DNA from: Lachnospiraceae bacterium AD3010
Lineage (GTDB): Bacteria; Bacillota; Clostridia; Lachnospirales; Lachnospiraceae
NCBI GenBank assembly: GCA_000622025.1
Contig: JHWU01000016.1
Coordinates: 25,903-89,902 of the forward strand
Length of the DNA: 64,000 nucleotides
Reading direction: 5' to 3'
Under the pieces are notes generated by a model that was not told the origin of the DNA, did not search any database, and was given only the letters and a program-made list of their open reading frames with translations. Positions 24,488 to 33,900 of the stretch are shown here, one piece after another. The translations under genes were made by a program, and so were the position numbers. Position 1 is the stretch's first letter; each line of letters begins with the position of its first letter.

Positions 24488-26587
24488 TCAGGTCCTGATA
24501 TATTCGAGCTGCTTTATTATGGTATCCGGGACATCCTTACCCATCTTCTTTATCTTCTGCATCATAACCTGGATAAGATGGATCTTCCCCTGCAGCTTGA
24601 TCCCATACTTCTCAATGAGATCCGCATACAGCGGATTTGCCTTCATGGCCTCTCTCTTCTCTGATCTGAAGGGACAGTACCTGAAAACTATGCCCCTGGA
24701 TATCTTATTAAGCCTTGCGGAGCCTGTGGCCTCGCTTCTTATGTAGATCATATAATCCGCCACAAACACCGTTCTGTAATTATTCCTTGCCTTCTGAAGG
24801 GCCAGCTTTATCTTCTCCCGGCTTTCAGGTGAGATGTCATGATTTTTCCTGTAGAACTGCATATAATCACAGTACTCGCTTGTAAGACTGGGATCTGTCA
24901 CATCATTCCAGTGAACACCCTGTATACGTCTGCACATCTCCCATCTGAATTCCCCGCAGAGCTTTGTCATGGCTTCATCCAGATCCTCGGTGAAAAGAAT
25001 GGACATCATCATCCTCGCAGGAGTATCCCTCTTCTTTCCGTCTATCTCCTGCCACATGGACGTTCTGGAGCCCATATTTGGCATAAGGATCACATAGGGA
25101 AGAACCTCCTTTGATACCAGGAACTGGTTTATCTCCAGATCCTCAAAGGCTGTAACGGAATCCCTGTAAAACAGTGAGAAATCAATATCCCTTATGGAAT
25201 TAATGGCAGTCTTCACCTTTTCCGGAGTAATGAGCGCCGTACGTAAGGGTCTTAATACCGCATCATCGGTAAATACAGGGATAAAGGTGGTGACTCTTCC
25301 GAAGGTCAGACGGTTTCCCATGGTAAAGAAATTCTCTATCTCGAATTTCAGCCTTTTGGTCTTGTCATTCTTGAAAGCAGCCTCTTCTTCCCTGGTGATA
25401 TAACCGCCGGTCACCTGTTCCTTCAGGTATTCCAGATAATCGCTGTCAAACTCGTTCTTCGAAGGATTGACCTTCATCTCATAGATAAGCTTAAGCCAGT
25501 CCCTGATAGTCACGATCCTGCCCGAAGGATCGCTTTTCCACTGCCTTGCAAAATTGGCAAGAATGGCGGTATTTTCCTTTCCTGCGAGGTTCTCGTCAAC
25601 AAAGCCGAACAACAGGAACATCTTTACTTCCAGAGGAGGAGTACTATCCGTCAGGGTCTTCATAAAGATGGCATAATAAAGATCGTAGAAGATCCTTGAT
25701 ATCTCCTTACGGAGCTTACGCATCTCATCCGTAGTTTCCGTTTTGTCGGGAGATGCCGCATAGTCTGCCACCAGCTTCTCAAATACCTGCACCGTGGAGG
25801 CAGGAGCTTCGGAGTAGCTAAGGATGATCGGCATGGCATCCTTTATCTCCTTATCCATAGCCTCATCATCATCATCACCCTTAAGCTGTGCCTGGGCATA
25901 CTTATAATCCATCTTGAAGGTGGTCGTAACCTCGTCAAGGTACTCCTTATAGCGGCAGATCCTTATTATCTCCGCATATATCACCTTTATGAATTCATTG
26001 CTGTTCAATATGGTTCCGATACATATGCTTATGTTCAGACCGTAAAACAGCTTCCTTATGGAGGCATCATTTTCGATTAAGGAGTTTAAGTACTCCAGTC
26101 TCCATTCCTCAAGACCGTCTGCCTCTCTGGGTTCCATCAGGTTCTCGATCTCGGGATAATCCTCGGGCTCTCTGGAGAGCTCCACCATAAGGCTCTTATA
26201 ATCCTCAAGATCCCTCTTAACCCCCTTATACAGGTTCTCGCATTCCGTTCTGATCTTCTCATACCAGGAATAGCAGTCCACCGCAGACCGTACACTTGAA
26301 GAAGCTAGCACCGGCGCGATCTTCTGATTCAGCCTTATAACCTTGATGATATCTTCACTGTTGGAATAGTCATACGAATAGACCGTTGCATCACTGTCAG
26401 CCGTATAATCAAAGGAATAAGTATCCCCAGGGACTTCAGCAGCCCCGATCATGGAGCCGGTCTTCAGTATCATTGCTCCGTCGGCATTATGAACGCTGAT
26501 GCTCCCCTTCAGGACGATCTCTACCTCCTGAACCCTGTCGCCTGTTTTATGTAGAACATCATCTTTTTTCAGTTCCTTTATACCCAA
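24488..26587 (-). CDS. large protein with N-terminal cyclic-nucleotide-binding-like domain
   Basis: 699 residues. The first 110 resemble a cNMP-binding beta-roll: IKELKKDDVLHKTGD, VEIVLKGSISVHN, GSMIGAAEVPG and a FDYTADSDATVYSYDY strand. The classical phosphate-binding FGE...RA cassette is not clearly kept, so the ligand is uncertain. The remaining 590 residues are mostly helical, with no helix-turn-helix or membrane segment visible. They include GFVDENLAGKENTAILANF, SKEVLPYVILMPNMGSRTSMWQEIDG and RNNYRTVFVADYMIYIRSEATGSARLNKISRG. I do not recognise this body; it may be a lineage-specific family. Its neighbours are an NhaC antiporter gene upstream (19-base gap) and a small hypothetical gene downstream. 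Confidence 0.75.
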   Translation of the reverse strand: MGIKELKKDDVLHKTGDRVQEVEIVLKGSISVHNADGAMILKTGSMIGAAEVPGDTYSFDYTADSDATVYSYDYSNSEDIIKVIRLNQKIAPVLASSSVRSAVDCYSWYEKIRTECENLYKGVKRDLEDYKSLMVELSREPEDYPEIENLMEPREADGLEEWRLEYLNSLIENDASIRKLFYGLNISICIGTILNSNEFIKVIYAEIIRICRYKEYLDEVTTTFKMDYKYAQAQLKGDDDDEAMDKEIKDAMPIILSYSEAPASTVQVFEKLVADYAASPDKTETTDEMRKLRKEISRIFYDLYYAIFMKTLTDSTPPLEVKMFLLFGFVDENLAGKENTAILANFARQWKSDPSGRIVTIRDWLKLIYEMKVNPSKNEFDSDYLEYLKEQVTGGYITREEEAAFKNDKTKRLKFEIENFFTMGNRLTFGRVTTFIPVFTDDAVLRPLRTALITPEKVKTAINSIRDIDFSLFYRDSVTAFEDLEINQFLVSKEVLPYVILMPNMGSRTSMWQEIDGKKRDTPARMMMSILFTEDLDEAMTKLCGEFRWEMCRRIQGVHWNDVTDPSLTSEYCDYMQFYRKNHDISPESREKIKLALQKARNNYRTVFVADYMIYIRSEATGSARLNKISRGIVFRYCPFRSEKREAMKANPLYADLIEKYGIKLQGKIHLIQVMMQKIKKMGKDVPDTIIKQLEYIRT

Positions 26588-26605
26588 GTCTTCCCCCCGG
26601 ATCCT

Positions 26606-28114
26606 TTATTGCTTTGATGCTCTGCTTCTTAAGATCTCCAAAGCTGCTATCATGATAATCACTCCCACTGCCAGTGAAATGATCCAGTTTTGTGTAAAGC
26701 CTGAAATGATATACCCAACAGTACAGCAGATAAACGGCACTATGGCATACTGCATCTGAGTGGATACGTGATTCATATGGTAGCATTGTGCTCCGGCACT
26801 GGACATGATAGTGGTATCGGAGATCGGTGAAATATGGTCACCGCATACCGCTCCCGCAAGTACGGCGGAAACGGAGATTATCATCATATTAAGTGCTTCC
26901 GCACCGAAAATACTTGTTACAATCGGAACCAGTATTGCAAAGGTCCCCCAGGAGGTTCCGGTTGAAAAAGCGATAAAAATCGCAATGATAAACATTATCA
27001 CCGGAACGAAGTTAAGCCCGTAGCTGGCGCTGCCCACGGTATTATATACATAGTCCTTTATTCCGAGAGCCTGTGTCATACCCTTTAAGGTCCAGGCAAA
27101 GGTAAGTATGGCTATCGCAGGTATCATAAGCTGGAAACCCATAATGAAGCTTGACATGAATTCGCTGAAGCTCACGACCTTTCTCGGTACATAGAAGAAG
27201 AAAAGGAATAATATCGTAATAAATGTGGCAAATATCAGTGAGATCTCGGCATCACAATCGGCAAAAGCCTGCTGAATGTTCCCTGCGCCGCTTGAAAAGC
27301 CCGTATACATCATAGCTCCGACAGCAGACACTATCAGAAGGATCATGGGGATAACAAGATCATATACCCTTCCGTTGGGATTTTCCTTCACCTCCTCCGA
27401 TGACTTGACAGCATCCCTGTGATCGGTGAAGAGATCTCCATTATTCACTGCATTGTCCTCATGGGTCTTCATAAGGCCGAAGTCTATCCCTCTGGCACTT
27501 GTGTAAACAACCATAAAAAGCGTAAGCAGTGCGTATAGATTAAAGGGAATGGTACTGATAAAAAGCTGCAGCCCGTTGATGCCGGCATCCTCAGGCACAT
27601 AGGAATTGACAGCAGCCGCCCAGCTGGATATAGGTGCTATGATACATACCGGTGCCGCAGTCGCGTCTATGATATAGGCAAGCTTTGCCCTTGAAACCCT
27701 GTATTTATCAGTAACGGGTCTCATAACACTTCCCACCGTAAGGCAGTTAAAATAATCATCCACAAAGATGAGTACACCGAGAAGGGTAGTGGCAAGAAGT
27801 GCCGAGCGTTTACTCTTAATCTTTGTGCCTGCCCATCTTCCGTATGCTGCACTGCCTCCGGATTTCTGCAATAGGATAACGATCATCCCCAGCATAACGA
27901 GAAAGATCAGGATATTCAGATCAATATTCTCAGTCATTACCGTGAAAATTGACTCAAAGCTGATCCAGGGATTAAACTGTCCGTAAAGCAGAGCACCCGA
28001 AATGATCCCAATAAGCAGTGATGAATAAACCTCTTTTGTGATAAATGCCAGAACAATGGCTATGACCGGCGGAAGAAGTGACCACGCCGTACCTATAAAT
28101 ACTGAATTCTCCAT
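26606..28114 (-). CDS. NhaC-family Na+/H+ antiporter
   Basis: 502 residues, about twelve hydrophobic segments. The two half-repeats typical of the family are visible, each with a re-entrant motif: FVDDYFNCLTVGSVMRPVTDKYRVSRAKLAYIIDATAAP in the first half (spanning about 115-155), and STGTSWGTFAILVPI with CGDHISPISDTTIMSSAGA in the second. It exchanges Na+ for H+ or possibly a solute such as an amino acid; substrate cannot be read from sequence. A promoter lies upstream, so it heads a short operon ending at purL. Confidence 0.88.
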   Translation of the reverse strand: MENSVFIGTAWSLLPPVIAIVLAFITKEVYSSLLIGIISGALLYGQFNPWISFESIFTVMTENIDLNILIFLVMLGMIVILLQKSGGSAAYGRWAGTKIKSKRSALLATTLLGVLIFVDDYFNCLTVGSVMRPVTDKYRVSRAKLAYIIDATAAPVCIIAPISSWAAAVNSYVPEDAGINGLQLFISTIPFNLYALLTLFMVVYTSARGIDFGLMKTHEDNAVNNGDLFTDHRDAVKSSEEVKENPNGRVYDLVIPMILLIVSAVGAMMYTGFSSGAGNIQQAFADCDAEISLIFATFITILFLFFFYVPRKVVSFSEFMSSFIMGFQLMIPAIAILTFAWTLKGMTQALGIKDYVYNTVGSASYGLNFVPVIMFIIAIFIAFSTGTSWGTFAILVPIVTSIFGAEALNMMIISVSAVLAGAVCGDHISPISDTTIMSSAGAQCYHMNHVSTQMQYAIVPFICCTVGYIISGFTQNWIISLAVGVIIMIAALEILRSRASKQ

Positions 28115-28193
28115 AAAACCAGCTCTCCTGTATCCGATTATATTTATCCGGTTAAAAAGCTGCAGCCGTCTTTACGACCGCACTAACTCTCTA

Positions 28194-28223
28194 ATTATAA
28201 AACAAATCCGGGTAATAATACAA
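28194..28223 (-). promoter_or_regulatory. promoter of the NhaC gene
   Basis: Minus strand TTGTAT (28218-28223), 18 bases, TATAAT (28194-28199), about 80 bases before the ATG. Confidence 0.6.
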
Positions 28224-28249
28224 CAGGTATTTCGAATCCCTTTATGCAC

Positions 28250-28274
28250 AAAAAAAGATGCCCTTCCGGCATCC
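28250..28274 (-). terminator. tRNA-Trp terminator
   Basis: GATGCC (28257-28262) and GGCATC (28268-28273) with a five-base loop; read leftward it ends in seven T. It follows the tRNA by nine bases. Confidence 0.85.
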
Positions 28275-28282
28275 TTTTTGCG

Positions 28283-28353
28283 CAGGGGAAGAGGGATTCG
28301 AACCCCCGTGAACGGTTTTGGAGACCGTCATACTGCCACTGTATGATTCCCCT
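28283..28353 (-). tRNA. tRNA-Trp (anticodon CCA)
   Basis: A 71-nt cloverleaf: acceptor AGGGGAA/TTCCCCT, D arm ATAC/GTAT, anticodon stem ACGGT/ACCGT around CTCCAAA (anticodon CCA), T loop TTCGAAT, discriminator G. CCA is not encoded. A TTGTCGC/GCGACAA hairpin (28356-28373) lies directly before its 5' end. Confidence 0.95.
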
Positions 28354-28381
28354 ATTTGTCGCATACGCGACAACAAATGTG

Positions 28382-28410
28382 ATTTTACTCTCAAACACTC
28401 TGAAATGCAA
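28382..28410 (-). promoter_or_regulatory. tRNA-Trp promoter
   Basis: Minus strand TTGCAT (28405-28410), 17 bases, TAAAAT (28382-28387), about 25 bases before the tRNA. Confidence 0.7.
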
Positions 28411-28440
28411 GTATAATTTTCTTCGGGCCCGGGATAAAGC

Positions 28441-30966
28441 TCAGGCTATTTCAGTAACCCTGTAGTCCTGAGCCTCCACAGCGTTCTTTAAAATTCCATC
28501 GGAAATATCCCGGCTTAAAGTAACCACTGCCCTGTTTTTTTCATGGCTCACATCCGCAGATTCGACACCCTCTATACCTTCGAGTGCGGTTTTCACGGTG
28601 TTTTCGCAGTGCTCACACATCATGCCTTCAATAAGCAGGGTTTTCTCCGCCAGGGTCTCCTCTCCGGCGGAAACTGTGACTATCGGGGCGGTCTCAGTCA
28701 CTTCACCGCTCTTTTCGTATATATTTATCAGATTGAGTCTCAGTGCATTTGTCACCACAAAAAAGCTGGAAAGGCTCATTGCTGCGGCGGCAAACATCGG
28801 ATTAAGCTGCCAGCCTGTGAGTGGGATAAATACCCCCGCTGCAAGAGGGATCCCTATCACATTGTAGAAAAATGCCCAGAAAAGATTCTGATGGATGTTC
28901 CGTAGTGTACTCCGGCTCAAACGTATCGCTGCCGGGACATCCGAAAGCCTGCTCTTCATAAGTACGATATCCGCAGCATCTATAGCCACATCCGCCCCCG
29001 CACCGATGGCGATCCCGATATCTGCCCGTGTAAGTGCCGGAGCATCATTGATCCCGTCACCAACCATTATGGTCTTTCCGCTTTCCATAAGGCTTCGGAT
29101 CTCTCTCTCCTTTCCGTCAGGAAGAACCCCTGCAATGACCTGATCCACACCGGCCTTTGATCCTATGGCTCTGGCAGTCCGTTCATTATCACCGGTCAGC
29201 ATGACTACCTTAAGTCCAAGCTCCTTAAGCTCCCTAATTGCCATCGGACTGTCTTCCTTTATGACATCCGAAACCGCAATGATCCCCAGAAGCTTATCAT
29301 CTTCGGTAAAGAATAGCGGGGTCTTCCCCTCTTCCGATAGGTCGGCAGCCTGTTTCTCTGTTTCCGGAGAGACAGACGAAGAGGAAGCGATGAAATTAAG
29401 ATTCCCGCCGGAAAGCTTCTTTCCGTTAAGATACGCGCTCAGTCCGTTTCCGGGAACTACCCTGAAATCCTGTACTTCTTCTGCCTTTATTCCTTCCTCC
29501 TCTGCTCTTTTTAATATTGCTTTTGAAAGCGGATGCTCGCTCTTCCCTTCAAGAGCCGCAGCAAGACTCAAAAGCTTATTTTCGGAGCACTCCCCGAAAG
29601 GAATGATATCGGTTACCTCAGGTGTCCCTGCCGTGATGGTGCCTGTCTTATCAAGGACCACGATCTTTGCTTTTCCGGTCTCTTCCAGTGAAACCGCAGT
29701 CTTAAAGAGTATACCGTTCCTGGCTCCTACTCCGTTTCCCACCATTATGGCGACAGGAGTGGCAAGCCCCAGCGCACAGGGACAGCTTATAACAAGAACA
29801 GCCACTGCCCTGGTAAGAGCATTTCCCGCTGTTTCTCCGAGAAGGAGCCATACCGCAAAGGTGATAAGGGATATAGTGATAACTACGGGAACAAATACCC
29901 CCGAGACCCTGTCAGCGATCTTTGCAATGGGAGCCTTTGTTGCTGCAGCATCACTTACCATCTGAATGATCCTTGAAAGAGTCGTATCCTCTCCGACTCT
30001 CAAAGCCCGGCATTTTAAGAAACCCGACTCATTGGTGGTCGCCGCTGAGACCCTGTCTCCCTCTGCCTTGTCAACGGGAATGCTTTCCCCCGTAAGTGCC
30101 GACTCATTAACGGCGCTGCTTCCCTCTATGACAACACCGTCCACCGGTATATTCTCTCCCGGCCGCAGGGTGAAGATATCCCCCTCAATGACCTCCTCGA
30201 CCGGAACAACACTTTCCTCTCCGTTCCTTATCACGGTAGCAGTCTGCGGGGCAAGCCGCATCAAGCCCTTAAGGGCATCCGTTGTCCGGCCCTTTGACCT
30301 TGCTTCCAGCATCTTTCCGACAGTTATTAAGGTCAGTATCATAGCCGCGGACTCAAAGTAAAAGTCCATCATATACGCCGTAACCGCTTCACTGTTGCCG
30401 TCAGCAGCCGCGCGTGTCATGGCAAACAGCACATAGAGGCTCCAGAGGAAGGACGCCGACGATCCTAGGGCTACCAGCGCATCCATATTGGGTGCTCCAT
30501 GTATCAGACTCTTAAACCCGCTTATAAAAAACTTCTGGTTTATGACCATGATGATCCCCGTAAGCAGAAGCTCGGTTAATCCCATGGCTATATGGTTATC
30601 ATCAAAAAAGCGGGGAAGAGGCCATCCCCACATCATATGTCCCATAGACAGATACATAAGAGGCAGAAGTATGATAAGAGAAGCGATAAGTCTCCGTCTC
30701 AGAACCGGAGTTTCCCTGTCAAGCAGAGCATCCTCTTCCTCCCGGTGTTTTTCACTGTCCCCGGAGCTTCCCTTTGCTCTTGCTCCGTACCCGGCTTTTT
30801 CCACTGCAAGGATTATTTCCGCATCGTTAACATTTCCCTCCACCCCTAAGGAGTTTGTAAGGAGGCTGACTGAGCAGCTCTCAACTCCCGGTGTCGAGGA
30901 AACAGCCTTTTCAACGCGGGCAGCGCAGGCGGCGCAGCTCATTCCCGTAACGGAATACTGTTTCAT
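28441..30966 (-). CDS. copA: copper-exporting P1B-type ATPase
   Basis: 841 residues. An N-terminal heavy-metal-associated domain has GMSCAACAARVEKAV. Eight membrane segments include the metal-site SCPCALGLATP. TGES (actuator), DKTGTIT (phosphorylation), SEHPLSKAI and GDGINDAPAL complete the ATPase. CPC plus paired CxxC domains indicates Cu(I) export. A second metal-binding domain (GMMCEHCENTVKTAL) is at the extreme C-terminus, a less common layout seen in some clostridial copper pumps. No csoR or copZ lies beside it; the C-terminal domain may serve as the chaperone. It lies 29 bases after the surface-protein gene. Confidence 0.95.
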   Translation of the reverse strand: MKQYSVTGMSCAACAARVEKAVSSTPGVESCSVSLLTNSLGVEGNVNDAEIILAVEKAGYGARAKGSSGDSEKHREEEDALLDRETPVLRRRLIASLIILLPLMYLSMGHMMWGWPLPRFFDDNHIAMGLTELLLTGIIMVINQKFFISGFKSLIHGAPNMDALVALGSSASFLWSLYVLFAMTRAAADGNSEAVTAYMMDFYFESAAMILTLITVGKMLEARSKGRTTDALKGLMRLAPQTATVIRNGEESVVPVEEVIEGDIFTLRPGENIPVDGVVIEGSSAVNESALTGESIPVDKAEGDRVSAATTNESGFLKCRALRVGEDTTLSRIIQMVSDAAATKAPIAKIADRVSGVFVPVVITISLITFAVWLLLGETAGNALTRAVAVLVISCPCALGLATPVAIMVGNGVGARNGILFKTAVSLEETGKAKIVVLDKTGTITAGTPEVTDIIPFGECSENKLLSLAAALEGKSEHPLSKAILKRAEEEGIKAEEVQDFRVVPGNGLSAYLNGKKLSGGNLNFIASSSSVSPETEKQAADLSEEGKTPLFFTEDDKLLGIIAVSDVIKEDSPMAIRELKELGLKVVMLTGDNERTARAIGSKAGVDQVIAGVLPDGKEREIRSLMESGKTIMVGDGINDAPALTRADIGIAIGAGADVAIDAADIVLMKSRLSDVPAAIRLSRSTLRNIHQNLFWAFFYNVIGIPLAAGVFIPLTGWQLNPMFAAAAMSLSSFFVVTNALRLNLINIYEKSGEVTETAPIVTVSAGEETLAEKTLLIEGMMCEHCENTVKTALEGIEGVESADVSHEKNRAVVTLSRDISDGILKNAVEAQDYRVTEIA

Positions 30967-30995
30967 CTTAATCTGATTATCCTCCGTTCCTCTTT

Positions 30996-33900
30996 TTAAG
31001 TCTGAGGTTGTTTTTTCTTTTTCACACGGTTTACGCTGACCGTACCCTCAAAATTACGCTTAAAGGTGATCACAAACGAATCAGGCGTGCGAACATATGA
31101 GAAATCAGGGCGTATCGGTCTCATTCTGGTATCACTGTCCGTCACATATATCCTCCAGATATGATTTCCTCCAAGCCAGGTCTTGACACTTACCACACTG
31201 TTGTCCGAAACCGTCCGCTTTAATATGGTCATGTCTTTTGTGGTCTTTTTTTCACCGCTTCTGTAAAATGCGGTCTGTTTTCTCCACTTTACTATGGCCC
31301 TGGCTGTTCCCGCCTTACGATTCCTTCTGTAGGACATTTTATAATCATGCCAGTATCTGTAGGCTATTCCGTGGTAGATCACATAGCTCCCGCTTCCCAT
31401 TCCCGGGCGGAATCTCTTCCCGTTAAATACGTAAACCGGCGGATCAGTGGGGATATCGTCTTCTCTGGAGATCACCAGTACGTTGATCCCGTCAAGGGTG
31501 GTGTAGGTATTGCTCTTAGGATCCCAGCAAATGGTCACCGTTCCTCCTGCAGAATCCGGGAAATCCTCCTTATTCCCCGGTTCTACAGTAACCCTGCAGC
31601 TTGCAGAGAATACCTTATCATTGGTCTCACCGGGATCGGTAGCGGTGACGGTGATAACAGCCTGTCCGGGCTTTACTCCGCTGACCTTTCCTCCGGCATC
31701 AACCGTGGCAACCTCAGGATTGTCTGTTTTCCAGGTAACGGACTTATCCGTTGCGTTCTCCGGGTCAATGATGGCTGTGAGCTGAGCGTATTCCTTTGTT
31801 TTAACAGTCATCTCGCTCTTATCAAGCCGTATTCCCCTTACAAATATCGTCTTCGTCCAATGTGCGTAGAGAGTGGTATCCTTCGTTATCCTGACTGTAT
31901 CGGGATTCCTGATAAGCTCTCCACTGCCGTCCTCAGGTGAAGTATACCAGCCGATAAAGGTAAATACCCGGTCTGTCCACCAGGGAGCGGGAAGTCCGGA
32001 ATAATCACCGTCATAGGTGACCTCAAGCTCCTCTATATCACAGTTTGCCCCGTCACCGTTTGCGCTAAGGGTAAGCCTGTACTTATTCGGAGCCCAGTGG
32101 GCATACAGGGTATGGTCTTCAGTCCTTGTTACCCTTGTATCCGCCTCGATCCTGTTTCCGCCCTCACTCTCATCATACCATCCGGTGAAGCTGTAGCCGG
32201 TTTTTACGGGAGTCCCCACCGTAAGGAGCGCGGAATATGTGCCGTCATAGGATACTGTGATATGCCCGGCAGCGATTTTCTTTCCGCCGTTCACATCTAT
32301 GCTGACCTTATAATTCTTTGCCTTCCATCCGGCTTTCAGGGTCTTTGTTCCAATAAAGTCTGCATTCAGACGGTTATTCTTTATCTTTTTCTCTCCGTCA
32401 AACCAGCCGAGAAAATCATAACCTGTAAGGGAGGGAACTGGAAGGGTATAGCTTTCTCCGAAGGTTACGGTCATTTTTTCCTTTGACAGTATGGCCCTGC
32501 TGTCTGCTTTATCAAGCTTAAGGGTATAAGAATTTGCGATCCAGTGAGCGAAGTACTTTGTATTTTTTGTGATCTTTACCTTATCGCCGTTATTTACCCT
32601 TGTTCCACCCTCTGCTGCCGTAAACCAGCCGTCGAAGCTAAAGCCCCTTTTCTCCGGGGCACCGTTCCCGATGGATGGGAGATCCGCATATGTCTTATCA
32701 TATGTGACCCTTATCGATGCAGGCACAGCTTCCGTATCCCCTCCGTTTTTATCGAGAGTCACGCTGAATTCTTTTGCATTCCAATGTGCATAGAGGGTCT
32801 GATTATTTGTAATTGTAACCGTGGTTCCGGGCGTGATCAGGCTCCCGCCTGACTTTGAAGTATACCATCCTGCAAAATCATAACCGATTCTGGAAGGCGT
32901 CGGGAGATCCCCGTATGGTGAAGCATAGGCTACGGTCTTACTGTTAGTTGTCACCTTTCCTCCGTTTGGATCGAAGGTCACCGTATAGCTGTCCACACCC
33001 CATTGGGCGTACAGGGTGTGTTGCCCTGCTGTTTTAACCACAGTAGTCTTTACTACCTTCTTTCCCCCGCTTGCCTTGGTATACCAGCCCTTAAAGGAAT
33101 GTCCGGTTCTGACAGGCGTCGGAAGATCACCGTAAGCAGAATCAAAGGTAACGTTCTTACTGTTTGTTGCTACCGTACCGTCGTTTGCATTGAAAAGAAC
33201 TACATATTGCCTTGCTGTCCAATGTGCGTAGAAGGTGCTGTCTTTTGTAAGCTTTACCGTATCTGTTCCTGACCCGGCATCCCCCATCTTATTCCCGTCG
33301 GTCTTCCTATCATACCAGCCGTTAAAGCTATATCCGGTTCTTTTGGGTTCAGGCAGAGCTCCGTACCCGCTGTTATAAGTGAAATATCTACTGCTTTCGG
33401 AAAGACCGTTGACGGTATCGCTGCAGTTCTTGTCAAATGTCACCTTAAAGTTCGCATATTCAAGCTTAAAATCTTTTGTGACAGTACCTTCGTAATTTCC
33501 GCTGTCCTTCCCCGTTATGGTTATAGTCCCCTTGTGGTTTGCAGGATCATTCGAACAGGTGTATGTGAAATTGGAGACAAAGCCGGCATCGCCGTTCTCC
33601 CCCGCTTTCTTTGTATAGGAGTTATTTCCTGCATCCACCCTGACTCCGGGCTCAATGTCGGTACCCTTATAATAAAATACATCACTGTCACTTATGGGAT
33701 TCGTACTGTTTCCGCTGAGAACAGTGATCTGAATGTAGTTCGGATCCGTAGGATCATCACTTATGCTCTTTCGTCCGATCGTGAAGGTCTGATCCTTACT
33801 GTCCTTATAATTCCCCTTCCCCGTAACGGTCACTGTGGCCGTCCCGGCATTAACATTATTCGAAGAAACAAGGGTATAATCACGATCCTTTACAAGAATG

